Positions 17,081 to 25,485 of a DNA stretch of 42,212 bases are shown here, in pieces; positions within the stretch are counted from its first letter, which is position 1, and every line of letters starts with the position of its first letter. Location: contig JAQWLH010000204.1 in assembly GCA_029247405.1 (NCBI GenBank), positions 1-42,212 of the forward strand, written 5' to 3'. The position numbers were made by a program, and so were the translations under genes. The notes under the pieces are model-generated. The model did not search any database. It was not told the DNA's origin and worked only from the letters and a program-made list of their open reading frames with translations. The stretch comes from Mariniblastus sp. Its GTDB lineage: Bacteria > Planctomycetota > Planctomycetia > Pirellulales > Pirellulaceae.

Positions 17081-17869
17081 ATGTCCAAAAATATCTATGC
17101 CGTAGTACCCGTTCTCGATCTGATGATCGGGCAGATTGTACTGGCCAAAGCTGGGAATCGAGATGAATATCGGCCCGTCGAAACACCGCTGACTTTCAGC
17201 AGCCAACCTCTCGACGTCGCCAAGGCAATTTTTAATCAGACGGGGTGTGATTGGCTTTATTTGGCTGACATCGATAGTTTTGCAGGCGCTAACCCAAACT
17301 GGAAAGTCTACAACGAATTGTTAAATCACGGATTCGGTCTTTGGGTAGATGCCGATTGGTTTTTGGAAGGTCGATTCAGACAGATCAGTGAAAATATTGA
17401 GAAGCCGGAGCGTTTGCGAATCATCCTTTCTTCGGAAACGATGTCGAGTCTGGATCAGTTTGCGAAGCTGAAAGAACTCATTGAATCTGATCTTGAACCA
17501 ATTTTTAGTTTGGACCAGAAGGCAGGTCAGACGATTACGCAGCGGGGAGAATTGGTTGGACTGACTCCACTTGAGTTAGTTCAGCATGCCTACGATCAAG
17601 GAGTTCGAAGCTTAATTGTTTTGGATCTCGATTCTGTTGGCACCATGAAAGGAGTGGCCAGCATCAATGATGGTGTCGGCCCTTTGATCCAGGAAATCAA
17701 AAGTCAACTCTTGGACATGACGTTAATTTCAGGGGGTGGGATTCGAGAAGCGGCGGATGTTCAGGCGTTGCTCGAAGCTGGTTGTCATCACGTCTTGGTG
17801 GCATCCGCGATCCATCAACGAAAATTGACCCCCGATGACATCACGGGTTTTCGAGCTGGAAGTGATTAG
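17081..17869 (+). CDS. HisA/HisF-related TIM-barrel protein
   Basis: 262 residues from the ATG at 17081 (a TTG directly before it is also in frame). It resembles HisA, which isomerises ProFAR in histidine synthesis: VPVLDL with Asp13 near the N-terminus, LADIDSFAG, a second Asp at about 145 (IFSLDQKAG), a third-strand IVLDLDSVGT and the phosphate-binding ISGGGIRE. True HisA has IPAIDL, a GDYD-type loop and T-D-I-x-x-D-G, which are changed here, and it fits better with the uncharacterised proFAR-isomerase-related group (COG1411-like). It lies 13 kb from the his operon, alone on its strand. It may be a paralogue with another substrate. No hisA is visible in the his operon part of this window, so a HisA role is not excluded. 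Confidence 0.75.
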   Translation: MSKNIYAVVPVLDLMIGQIVLAKAGNRDEYRPVETPLTFSSQPLDVAKAIFNQTGCDWLYLADIDSFAGANPNWKVYNELLNHGFGLWVDADWFLEGRFRQISENIEKPERLRIILSSETMSSLDQFAKLKELIESDLEPIFSLDQKAGQTITQRGELVGLTPLELVQHAYDQGVRSLIVLDLDSVGTMKGVASINDGVGPLIQEIKSQLLDMTLISGGGIREAADVQALLEAGCHHVLVASAIHQRKLTPDDITGFRAGSD

Positions 17870-17976
17870 CGAATTTCCGCGCTGTGATGATACATTCTGA
17901 AGCTGGATGCGAGTTCAAAGGCAGCATCGAAGTCAAAGGTCTATCCCCGGGGTAGGCCGTTGCGAGTGGGGCTGGC

Positions 17977-18042
17977 CGTGCGAATTGGCACGATCAAACC
18001 CAGACGGGCCCAACTCAGCATCGAGTGCTTGCCTCTCGATGC
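17977..18042. other. Two tandem hairpins downstream of the HisA-like gene
   Basis: CGTGC/GCACG (5 bp, 6-base loop, 17977-17992) is followed by GCATCGAG/CTCGATGC (8-bp perfect stem, 9-base loop, 18018-18042). They sit in the 284-base spacer between the stop at 17869 and the next start. No T tract follows directly. They could be a terminator or a small structured RNA; nothing else is seen in the spacer. Confidence 0.45.
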
Positions 18043-18153
18043 GAAAAGTTCGAGCATTGCCGTTTTTATGAGGTGTGTTTCTGCTGATGCCCTCTTGGTA
18101 TGTCGTTTGCATTTCAAAAATGCATCAGAACACGTTTCGATTAGCCCGTTGAC

Positions 18154-18504
18154 ATGTCCACAAATCATCCTCGCCCAATTGTTGATCATCGACACCGATG
18201 GATTGGGCTGGTGGTTGTTTTGTTGTTGATCCTGGTGCTGTTGCTTGCCAGTTCATGTTTTGAACCTCATCGCTGGTTCGCGATGGTTGACCGCCCAACG
18301 GCGCTGCAAACCACGCTGCCGACTCAGACCCAGAAGGACGTTAAGGCTGCAAGCAACATTGCGGCTGAACCCTCCTGCCGATCGGACTCGAAGCAATCGC
18401 GAGCGGCCGTTAAGTGGCTTCGAAAGTTGCAGCAATCTCGATCAGGCATTGTTATCAAGGCACATGGTTTTCCTGCTGGGCAATGTAATGATTGTTTGGC
18501 CTGA
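18154..18504 (+). CDS. Small single-pass membrane protein, unrecognised
   Basis: 116 residues with a charged N-terminus (MSTNHPRPIVDHRHRW) followed by one strong membrane helix (about 17-34, mostly Leu and Val) ending in SSCF. A polar tail follows with KWLRKLQQSRSG and a terminal CNDC pair. The helix and polar tail argue for a real product, but there is no ribosome-binding site before the ATG and I recognise no family. It lies 87 bases upstream of the DksA/TraR gene on the same strand. Confidence 0.45.
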   Translation: MSTNHPRPIVDHRHRWIGLVVVLLLILVLLLASSCFEPHRWFAMVDRPTALQTTLPTQTQKDVKAASNIAAEPSCRSDSKQSRAAVKWLRKLQQSRSGIVIKAHGFPAGQCNDCLA

Positions 18505-18591
18505 TGCGTTGCTCTAGAAATCACCATTTCACCTGCTGCAAATCAAAACAATTTACTTATTCACTTAATATTTAAACTGGAGAAATAAGAG

Positions 18592-18930
18592 ATGAACACG
18601 AGTCAATTAGAAGCTTACCGAGATCAGCTTGATAAGCTTCGGAATCGTTTAAGTGGAGAAGTCGAAGAGCTGGTACAAGAAATTGACATTAACCGCCTCG
18701 CAACTCATGAGCACGATGCCGATACCAGTGAAGAAATCAACGCTGACATTAAGATCAGCCAAAATGAAGCAAATATCCTCGCTGATGTAAAATCAGCAAT
18801 TGAGCGCATTGAATCAGGAACGTTTGGAGTGTGTGTCGACTGCGGTAAGAAAGTCCCGATGGCGCGGCTTAATGTGATTCCCTACGCGGCTGTGTGTATT
18901 GGATGCGAAATCATTCGGGAGGCCTCTTGA
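18592..18930 (+). CDS. TraR/DksA-family zinc-finger protein
   Basis: 112 residues. A coiled-coil N-terminal half (about 4-75) is followed by a four-cysteine zinc finger: Cys81-x2-Cys84 and Cys102-x2-Cys105 (VCVDCGKKV and VCIGCE), with IPYAAVC between the pairs. Proteins of this family bind in the secondary channel of RNA polymerase and change promoter choice, as DksA does with ppGpp. DksA has two acidic residues at the coiled-coil tip; here DAD at 42-44 (HDADTSEE) is the candidate. GGAG lies 12 bases before the ATG. It converges on the minus-strand membrane protein, with 64 bases between the ends. Confidence 0.92.
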   Translation: MNTSQLEAYRDQLDKLRNRLSGEVEELVQEIDINRLATHEHDADTSEEINADIKISQNEANILADVKSAIERIESGTFGVCVDCGKKVPMARLNVIPYAAVCIGCEIIREAS

Positions 18931-18994
18931 TGATCTGGATGACGCATTTCTGGAATCATTGCTGGCGTGAACTTTGGCCATTTGGGGAGTCCTG

Positions 18995-19483
18995 TTAGGC
19001 AGGCTCTCGAATTCCGTTTTCAATCAACTGCTTCAGGGTTTTCATTTCATCGGATGAAAGTCGCTGGCCGGCTTGTGACCCAAGCCAAAGAACCACTGCA
19101 ATTGAAATCCAGGGTGCCAAGAGAAAATATCCCCAAGCACTTTGTCCGGAGAGTTGCTGGGATAATCCGAGGATCAAAGAAAAGAACACCAAAACGCCCA
19201 AAGATAAATAAGCAAAAATCAGGCCGGTCCAGATACTCGGGTGGGGGCTGAAACGACCAAACAACGCGTTGCCGGAGTCGGATTCTCGATAATCGAGGTT
19301 GAGGCAGGGGGACCAGAAATGTCGATTGCGATTCGCAATTGAAATCACCGCGTGCTTGGTCTTAAGTTGACCAACGACTCGATCAGGGTTGTTGGCGAGG
19401 ATCTGGCCGATGCGTTTCATTGTTTCGATTGAATCCAAATCAGTCTTGATCACGAACGTGGGGCGAAGTCGTACGGTACTCAT
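18995..19483 (-). CDS. Conserved hypothetical two-helix membrane protein
   Basis: 162 residues from the ATG at 19483, chosen because AGGG lies 8-11 bases upstream. The N-terminal half is soluble (FVIKTDLDSIETMKRIGQIL, then a KHAVISIANRNRHFWSPCLNLDY segment). Two membrane helices follow (about 90-112 and 120-142) with GLSQQLSGQSAW between them, and then the soluble tail GQRLSSDEMKTLKQLIE. The overall pattern is that of a conserved membrane protein of unknown function. The same frame is open for another 115 codons upstream to 19828, so a longer product cannot be excluded, but that part looks less like protein and contains a strong hairpin. Confidence 0.75.
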   Translation of the reverse strand: MSTVRLRPTFVIKTDLDSIETMKRIGQILANNPDRVVGQLKTKHAVISIANRNRHFWSPCLNLDYRESDSGNALFGRFSPHPSIWTGLIFAYLSLGVLVFFSLILGLSQQLSGQSAWGYFLLAPWISIAVVLWLGSQAGQRLSSDEMKTLKQLIENGIREPA

Positions 19484-20043
19484 TAATGTCGCCCTGCTTG
19501 GTTTCAAACGATTGATTCCCGCTGATTCTACCATGATCTGAAGCCTCGGTTCTAATTCCGATAACGGCATGGGATTCGACAAGAGGGTAACAACGATTGA
19601 TGTTTGGCTGACAATCACTTGATTTAATTGCCATCGCAAACTGGCGGGCGCGGGAGGTTGAGGCAGAGCGGTTGCCAGCGAGCTTCTGACTGCTGGTGCA
19701 ATAACGCTAGCTACCGCATCGTCGTACTCACTAAAACCGATCAAGTTCCATTGCTTGATTAGTGAGTAATCTTTACAAACATTAATGCAAAAATTGCGTG
19801 AATTGAAAACGACCGCACAGGTCATCAAGTTTTTTGATTCTTAACCATTGGTTTTTGCGACGAAAAAGACAACTGTCAAATTCAAGCAGAATTTAATGAG
19901 TTGTGGCATGGCGGTTGCGGACAGCAAACGTCGCAAGCGTTGCCGAATCGCAACGGTGTAAAGGCAAAATATAAATGGCAGACGAAGGATCGTTTGTCAG
20001 AAACAGTTCAACACAATGTTTCGTCAGTCAGGGAGGACGAGTC
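19484..20043. other. 560-base divergent region with a long hairpin
   Basis: This separates the minus-strand membrane protein from the OmpH-like gene. It contains a 42-base inverted repeat at 19726-19767: outer stem ACTCACTA/TAGTGAGT (8 bp) and inner stem ATCAAG/CTTGAT (6 bp), with six unpaired bases on one side only. The minus strand is open from 19828, so part of it may be coding. No clear promoter box pair was found for either gene. Confidence 0.5.
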
Positions 20044-20658
20044 TTGAAATCTAAAATCACCAAATTGGTATTAGTCGCAATCGCTGCGGTAGTTTCTTTT
20101 CAGGTAAACCAAACCGCAAACGCTCAGGGAGCCAATGCTGGATTGGTTGCAATCTTGGACGTAGCAAAAGTCTTCAAAGAAAATCTGGAGTTTACAGCTC
20201 AGATGCAGTCCATCAAAGCTGAGGCTGAACGCCTCAAGGTAGATATCACTGCAGAGCAAGATGCAATTAAGGGTCGCGCCCAACAGGTGACACAGTACGA
20301 AGTTGGAACGGCGGAACGAAACAAATTTGAGGGCGACCTCGAAATTCAACAGGCCGCGCTACGAACAAAAGCTCGTCAAGCGGAAGCTGGGCTGCTTAAC
20401 CGCGAAGCCAGGATTTACTACGCGACTTATCAAAAGATGCAGGGTATCGTCAGTAGTGTCGCTACTCAAAACAATATTTCATTGGTCCTTCGATTCGACA
20501 GTCAGGACATTGATCAGACGAAACGTGACGAAGTGATCAAAGGTGTGAACCGCGCTGTCGTCTACCACAATCGTCTGGACCTGACCTCGATGGTCACCAA
20601 AGCGATGAACGCGGGAGCCGCTCAAGCGGCCGCTCCGACGGGAACCCAGAACAAGTAA
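20044..20658 (+). CDS. OmpH/Skp-family periplasmic chaperone
   Basis: 204 residues. I place the start at the TTG at 20044, because GGGAGGA lies 7-13 bases upstream and a signal peptide begins right there (KSKITKLVLVAIAAVV, cleaved near ANAQ). The frame is open further upstream to an ATG at 19975, but that would bury the signal peptide. The mature part has the OmpH pattern: a beta strand VAILDVAKVFKEN, a long charged helical hairpin (about 50-130) and a closing strand NISLVLRFDSQDID, then an Ala-rich tail. Skp-like proteins hold unfolded outer-membrane proteins in the periplasm. A strong terminator follows 29 bases after the stop. Confidence 0.9.
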   Translation: MKSKITKLVLVAIAAVVSFQVNQTANAQGANAGLVAILDVAKVFKENLEFTAQMQSIKAEAERLKVDITAEQDAIKGRAQQVTQYEVGTAERNKFEGDLEIQQAALRTKARQAEAGLLNREARIYYATYQKMQGIVSSVATQNNISLVLRFDSQDIDQTKRDEVIKGVNRAVVYHNRLDLTSMVTKAMNAGAAQAAAPTGTQNK

Positions 20659-20687
20659 CCTGCACGTTACTTGGAGCAAATTTATAG

Positions 20688-20720
20688 AGACGGCTTGGGG
20701 ATTCCGAGTCGTCTTTTTTT
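20688..20720 (+). terminator. Intrinsic terminator after the OmpH-like gene
   Basis: An 11-bp stem AGACGGCTTGG/CCGAGTCGTCT, with two G-T pairs and a 5-base loop, is followed directly by six further T. It begins 29 bases after the stop at 20658. Confidence 0.92.
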
Positions 20721-20732
20721 ACGGCGTTATTG

Positions 20733-20787
20733 CTCTTGGGTATTTTACCTTGTTTACGCCGACGGTCGTAAAAACCGTCACCAAGAG
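20733..20787 (+). other. Nested inverted repeat upstream of the GlmU-like gene
   Basis: Outer stem CTCTTGG (20733-20739) pairs with CCAAGAG (20781-20787). Within it GACGGT (20761-20766) pairs with ACCGTC (20774-20779) around a 7-base loop. All pairs are perfect. It lies 115 bases before the next start and after a terminator, so it is either in a 5' leader or near a promoter. The remaining 115 bases show no clear promoter. Confidence 0.45.
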
Positions 20788-20902
20788 TTGTTCTCTCGCC
20801 TATGGCAGATCTGACATTGAATGACTGTCAATTGTTGATACAAAACAACTTGATTATTGCTCATCTGACCGACGCGTTCCCGAATGGGTCGCTATTTCCA
20901 AC

Positions 20903-22162
20903 ATGAATATCATTGTCTTTGAAGATGCTGGAACGGAGAAGCTTTCGCCCATTAGTATTGGACGCCCAGCTTATGGAATAAGTTGTGGCAGCTACCGTTT
21001 GGTTGATTGGCTTCGCGCATTCGAGGGGAATCTTGTTGGTCTGGTGCGGCCATTTTTAAAATCGGTTCAAGAGTTTGATTATCCTGATTTCCAAAACGAG
21101 TTGGATCCTGAATTGAAGTGGACTTTGGTCGTTAATGCTCGTCTAGCGCCTTCGGTTGCCAATGTGCGGAGGCTCCAAAGTATCATGGGGCAGGCAGAAT
21201 CTGATCAGTCAATCCAAGTTTTTCACTCAGAGGGAGCGACCTCTGCTGCAGTTGTTCCGACAGGATTGTTTGTCTCCAGCGAGATGAGTAGTTGGCATAA
21301 GATCATTGATGAATTGAGTTTGCAGCCTCATTCAACGGTCACCGAAAACGGCTTTAAGCTGTTCAAATATCCACACGATGTGATCATGGAGAACCTTGAG
21401 TGTATTGGGGAAAACCTTAAGCATCGTGTCGGGCTTGGCCGCTGTGAGCAACTGCATAAAGGAGTTTATGTTGGCCAAGGTGTTCAGATTAATGATCCCG
21501 TTATTTTTGATTCAACCCATGGCCCGATCGTCATCGATGACGAAGTGAAAATTGGTCCATTTACTTTTTTGCGTGGACCGGTTTACATCGGACCGAAAAC
21601 TCGCATCTCAGAACACGCCTCAATCAAAGACGGTGTTTCCATCTCGCACACATGCAAAATTGGTGGTGAAATCGAAGGCTGTGTGCTGGAGGCTTTCACC
21701 AACAAGCAACACCATGGATTTCTTGGGCATAGCTATCTTGGATCTTGGATCAATCTTGGTGCAGGAACCTGTAACAGCGACCTCAAAAACACATATGGGA
21801 TTGTCAACATGCAATACGGGGCTGAAAAAGTTACCACCGGCACTCAGTTTATTGGATGCGTCATTGGCGATTATTCAAAAACAGCAATCAATACGTGTAT
21901 TTTCACGGGCAAAACGATTGGAGTCGCAAGTATGGTTTACGGTTTTGCCACGACCAACGTGCCAAGTTTTGTGAACTACGCACGGACCTTTGGTGAGGTG
22001 GGTGATTTACCGGCCGAAGTCATCATCACAACACAGCAAAGAATGTTCCTCCGACGCAATGTGGTGCAACGGCCCTGCGACATTCAGTTAGTGCATGATA
22101 TGTACAAATTGACTAGGCACGAACGGCCGGACGACCTCTCAAGTGATCCCTTAAGTCTTTAA
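20903..22162 (+). CDS. GlmU-like putative sugar nucleotidyltransferase
   Basis: 419 residues. The N-terminal part (1-190) starts MNIIVFEDAGTEKLSPISIGRP, the pattern of the GlmU-related N-terminal domain group in which the classic GxGTRM loop of nucleotidyltransferases is absent. From about 190 to 370 it forms a left-handed beta helix of hexapeptide repeats (VYVGQGVQI, VKIGPFTFLRGPVYIGPKTRI, GSWINLGAGTCNSDLKNTYG), typical of acyl or sugar transferases and also found in GlmU. It probably acts on a nucleotide sugar in the cytoplasm, but the exact reaction cannot be read from the sequence. The start ATG has no obvious ribosome-binding site. Confidence 0.82.
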   Translation: MNIIVFEDAGTEKLSPISIGRPAYGISCGSYRLVDWLRAFEGNLVGLVRPFLKSVQEFDYPDFQNELDPELKWTLVVNARLAPSVANVRRLQSIMGQAESDQSIQVFHSEGATSAAVVPTGLFVSSEMSSWHKIIDELSLQPHSTVTENGFKLFKYPHDVIMENLECIGENLKHRVGLGRCEQLHKGVYVGQGVQINDPVIFDSTHGPIVIDDEVKIGPFTFLRGPVYIGPKTRISEHASIKDGVSISHTCKIGGEIEGCVLEAFTNKQHHGFLGHSYLGSWINLGAGTCNSDLKNTYGIVNMQYGAEKVTTGTQFIGCVIGDYSKTAINTCIFTGKTIGVASMVYGFATTNVPSFVNYARTFGEVGDLPAEVIITTQQRMFLRRNVVQRPCDIQLVHDMYKLTRHERPDDLSSDPLSL

Positions 22163-22297
22163 AACGTTCAAATACATGGCTGTCAGGGTCGTTGTCCTGT
22201 CACGACGGTGGAAATGCCCTTCTCATGATTGAATCAGAGAATATCATGGAAAGAGTCGCTTTAGCGTTTTTTTCAATACTTTCTTCGTTTGGTCCCA

Positions 22298-23179
22298 ATG
22301 TCGCTCAGCCAACTTTTTCAAACCAAGCGAGCTGTCTCGTTTGAACTTTTTCCACCGAAAACACCCGCGGGAGAAAAGAGTCTTTACAAGCATGTTGAAA
22401 AACTGATGCGATTTTCACCAGACTTTGTGACGTGTACTTACGGGGCTGGTGGTTCGACACAGGGCAAGACGTTAGAGATCATTGGCAAAGTCAAAGAGCA
22501 ATTCAATGTGCCGGTTGCGTCTCATCTAACGCTCGTTGGGAGTACAGCTGAAGGTTTGAGGCAGTACTTAGCTCAGGCAAAAGAGCAGGGAGTCGATTAC
22601 ATCGTTGCTTTGCGAGGAGACCCCCCCCAAGGCGAAAAAGAATTTCATCGTACCGAAGGTGGATTTCGGTACGCCAATGAGTTGGTTGATTTGATTCGCG
22701 CTGACTTTAACAGCTTTGGGGTCATGGTTGCGGGATACCCGGAAAAGCATGTCGAAGCTCCGTCTCTGGATGTTGACTTGGATAACCTTAAACGCAAGGT
22801 TGACGCCGGGGCTGATGCAGTTGTGACTCAATTGTTTTATGACAACGATGATTTTTTCCGCTTTCGTGATCTCTGCGTTGAACGTGGAATCACAATTCCT
22901 ATTGTTCCCGGTCTGCTTCCTGTGACCAATTTGAAGCAGGTTCAGCGCATCACCACGCTGTGCGGAGCGAAGCTTCCCCAAACATTAGTCGATGCACTGG
23001 GAAAAGATCTCACGGAAGAGGGGCAATTTGAGGCAGGTGTGAATCAGGCCATTAGGCAAACAGAGGAATTAGTTGCCCAGGGGGTCTCAGGTTTGCATTT
23101 TTATGTCTTGAATCGTTCCAATGCAACATCGAGGATCTTAGAGGCTGTTGATCTGACAGCCTACCGGGATTCGCGATAG
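22298..23179 (+). CDS. metF: Methylenetetrahydrofolate reductase MetF
   Basis: Flavoenzyme that reduces 5,10-methylene-tetrahydrofolate to 5-methyl-tetrahydrofolate, the methyl donor for methionine synthesis. 293 residues from the ATG at 22298 (upstream in-frame TTG at 22289 not used). Motifs: SFELFPPKT with the catalytic Glu16, FVTCTYGAGGST, SHLTLVG, ALRGDPP, GYPEKH, DAVVTQLFYD, PIVPGLLPV and the C-terminal LHFYVLNRS. The DPP motif is encoded by a run of eight C (22621-22628). It stands between the GlmU-like gene and a TPR protein on the same strand, with gaps of 135 and 91 bases. Confidence 0.96.
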   Translation: MSLSQLFQTKRAVSFELFPPKTPAGEKSLYKHVEKLMRFSPDFVTCTYGAGGSTQGKTLEIIGKVKEQFNVPVASHLTLVGSTAEGLRQYLAQAKEQGVDYIVALRGDPPQGEKEFHRTEGGFRYANELVDLIRADFNSFGVMVAGYPEKHVEAPSLDVDLDNLKRKVDAGADAVVTQLFYDNDDFFRFRDLCVERGITIPIVPGLLPVTNLKQVQRITTLCGAKLPQTLVDALGKDLTEEGQFEAGVNQAIRQTEELVAQGVSGLHFYVLNRSNATSRILEAVDLTAYRDSR

Positions 23180-23270
23180 AGTTCGGTTTCAGCCAATCGC
23201 CACAGATAGTTTTACAAGGCAGTCGATTCAATCCGTTTCGGGTTAAAACATTTAGCAAATTAAGAGTCCA

Positions 23271-24863
23271 ATGCGTAAACAACAATCAAATCAAATGAAA
23301 CTAGTGCGATGTTTTTTAATGGCGACTGCGATGATCGGGATGTCGGTTTCCCTCGGTCAGGGGCAGACGCCCGGAAGCGATGGAGGGTCTGGCTTCGTCC
23401 CTCCTCAACAACTCGACGGTAGTAAGACCAAGCCGACGATCGGTGCGGGTGGCGCTGCTCAGGCAGATTCAGCAAGCGGTGCAAGCAAGGCGGGAGCGAC
23501 GTCCGTCAAGTTGTTCGATCAATTGATGGCTGAAATGAATAATCTGATTCCGAGCGAGCTGAAAGATAGCCCAAAGCTTAATTCGGTAATTGAAGAAGCG
23601 ATCACTGAATTTCAAGGCCGGAATGTAAAACGATCAGTGGAGATTTTTGACGAGCAAGTAGCAGCTGATCCTGAGTTTCCCCCTTCTGACTTGTTGTTGG
23701 CCGCCCTCAGTTTTGTTGTCAAAGATCAGAAAACAGGCCGTCAATTATTGGAGCGAGCAGCAAATAATTATCCGACGAGTATGGCGGTCTATTCAGCCTT
23801 TTCAAGATTGGCGATTAACGAAGGTCGCGTGACTGATAGTTTGGTGCACTTGGAAAAAATGCAAGCCTTATTGAGCGAACAACAGGTTTCCGAAAAAACC
23901 AGAAAGTTTTATACCGTTCAATACATTGACGGCATGATTGATGTAGCGATGCGGCAACAGCGGTTGGTTGCGGCGAGGGAGTTGTTGGAAAAGCAAAAGC
24001 TAAATTTGGAAGGCAACCCCAAGGTCATGATGATTGAGGCGGAGCTTGACTTTCGAGAGAAGAAGATTGAAAAAAGTTTAGCAATTTTGAAAAAGCTAAA
24101 AGGCAAGTTCGGGAAAACTCGTGCCCCGGAGTCGGTCTTGGCAACTTGGTATCAGCAAGCAGGTGATTCCCAAGAAGCCGGTAAATGGGTCGTGGAATCT
24201 GCATCTCAGTACCCTGAGGATCCACAGGTTCAGTTGGAGTATGCCAGTTGGCTCGTCAACAAGGAAGATTTCCCGACGGCGAGCGATTCGATTGGAAAGG
24301 CCGAAGCGATCAATAAAGAGTCTGGGTTTTCGAAAAACCTCAAAGCTAAAATTGCCTTTGCGAAAGGCTCTTATGTCGTCGCCCAGTTTCATTACGAAGC
24401 ACTCGCCAAAGCAAACCCCAATAACTTCGACGCGACCAACATGTACGCGCTTGCTCTGATCGAAAGTGCTGACGAAGCCAAACGTCAATTGGCTTTAGAA
24501 ATCGCTTTGCGAAATTACCGTGCCTTGCCAAATAATTTGATCGCTCAAGCGGCACTGGGTTACATCCAGTTGCGGCTTGGAAATGTTGAACAAGCCAAAG
24601 CAGCTTTGGCACGTGGCGCCCAGTCGAAGCGAGGCGTTTCCCCTGAAATCGATTTTTACGTCGCCGCTGTGCTCAAAGAACTCAAAGAAGACATCAAGGC
24701 CAGAGGCGTTCTTGAAATTGCCCTCAAACACGACGGTTTCTTTCTTTACCGCGGGCCGGCCAAGAAAATGCTAAATGACCTCGGAGGCCCATTGCCGCCC
24801 GGAACCAATCCGGACCAATCCACGCAGGATTCTGAGTTGCCCACCCCGACCGATGATAAGTGA
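23271..24863 (+). CDS. Secreted tetratricopeptide-repeat protein
   Basis: 530 residues. A signal peptide (about 9-31, hydrophobic MKLVRCFLMATAMIGMSVSL, ending GQGQ) is followed by a Gly/Ser/Ala-rich linker (about 32-75), and then helical TPR-like repeats run to about 500 (examples FYTVQYIDGMIDVAMRQQ, LATWYQQAGDSQEAGKWV, ALGYIQLRLGNVEQAKAAL). The Pro/Thr-rich tail is disordered. TPR arrays bind other proteins; the partner is unknown. The first ATG at 23271 and another at 23295 are both possible starts. It converges on the Nudix gene. Confidence 0.85.
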   Translation: MRKQQSNQMKLVRCFLMATAMIGMSVSLGQGQTPGSDGGSGFVPPQQLDGSKTKPTIGAGGAAQADSASGASKAGATSVKLFDQLMAEMNNLIPSELKDSPKLNSVIEEAITEFQGRNVKRSVEIFDEQVAADPEFPPSDLLLAALSFVVKDQKTGRQLLERAANNYPTSMAVYSAFSRLAINEGRVTDSLVHLEKMQALLSEQQVSEKTRKFYTVQYIDGMIDVAMRQQRLVAARELLEKQKLNLEGNPKVMMIEAELDFREKKIEKSLAILKKLKGKFGKTRAPESVLATWYQQAGDSQEAGKWVVESASQYPEDPQVQLEYASWLVNKEDFPTASDSIGKAEAINKESGFSKNLKAKIAFAKGSYVVAQFHYEALAKANPNNFDATNMYALALIESADEAKRQLALEIALRNYRALPNNLIAQAALGYIQLRLGNVEQAKAALARGAQSKRGVSPEIDFYVAAVLKELKEDIKARGVLEIALKHDGFFLYRGPAKKMLNDLGGPLPPGTNPDQSTQDSELPTPTDDK

Positions 24864-24933
24864 TTGGTTTTAGGTGAGAATGATGCAAGGGCAAGTAAGC
24901 AATCGGCGGTTGTATGGCGGCCCCCAGTTTTAA

Positions 24934-25485
24934 TCATTTTGTTTTAGTGTGTGATCGTCGCGCGGCCTGTAACAGAACGACACAAGTGGGGGCGTGAGTG
25001 ATTTCACCGCGCTCAATCATCTCAATTGCTTGGGCCAGCGGCATTTTTACAGTTTCGATGATCTCGGTTCCCTCAGGGTTTTTCGGTGTTTCCGTGAGTC
25101 CCCGTACGATGTAAAGCCGGGTAGGTGAGACCACGATGGTGGTAAATGGATCAACGGTTCCAACGTGCTCCCAATGTGCGGCTGCCAATCCAATTTCTTC
25201 TTGAAGCTCACGTTTGGCCGTGAGGTCTGGATCCTCTCCAGGTTCAATTCCACCAGAGACCGCTTCAATTGAATAACGACCAACGCCGTAATGAAATTCG
25301 CGAGTCAAATAGACGTTTTCATCCTCGTCGATTGGCAGCACGCAAACGCCCGGTTTCATTTCAACGACAACATGTTGTCCGTCCTTACCATCAGGACGAA
25401 CCACTGCGTCGAGGCGAACGTTGATGAAGGGATCCTCGTACACATCGTTGGAATGTTTAATCTTCCACGGGCCATGGCTAATCAT
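24934..25485 (-). CDS. Nudix hydrolase (ADP-ribose pyrophosphatase-like)
   Basis: 183 residues from the ATG at 25485 (a TTG six bases upstream is also in frame). The Nudix box is complete at about 76-98: G-x5-E-x7-REL-x-EE-x-GL, in the stretch GIEPGEDPDLTAKRELQEE and the following IGL. Flanking parts (YLTREFHYGVGRYSIEAVSGG and DPFTTIVVSPTRLYIV) fit the ADP-ribose/sugar-nucleotide diphosphatase group. It hydrolyses a nucleoside diphosphate linked to another moiety; the exact substrate is not certain. It lies alone on the minus strand, converging on the TPR gene. Confidence 0.92.
   Translation of the reverse strand: MISHGPWKIKHSNDVYEDPFINVRLDAVVRPDGKDGQHVVVEMKPGVCVLPIDEDENVYLTREFHYGVGRYSIEAVSGGIEPGEDPDLTAKRELQEEIGLAAAHWEHVGTVDPFTTIVVSPTRLYIVRGLTETPKNPEGTEIIETVKMPLAQAIEMIERGEITHAPTCVVLLQAARRSHTKTK

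Noticed and set aside
17941-18195. Minus-strand open frame of 84 codons over the hairpins
   Set aside because: No protein-like pattern and it overlaps the start of the plus-strand membrane protein.
22244-22275. Possible terminator CGCT/AGCG followed by seven T before metF
   Set aside because: The stem is only 3-4 bp, too weak for an intrinsic terminator.
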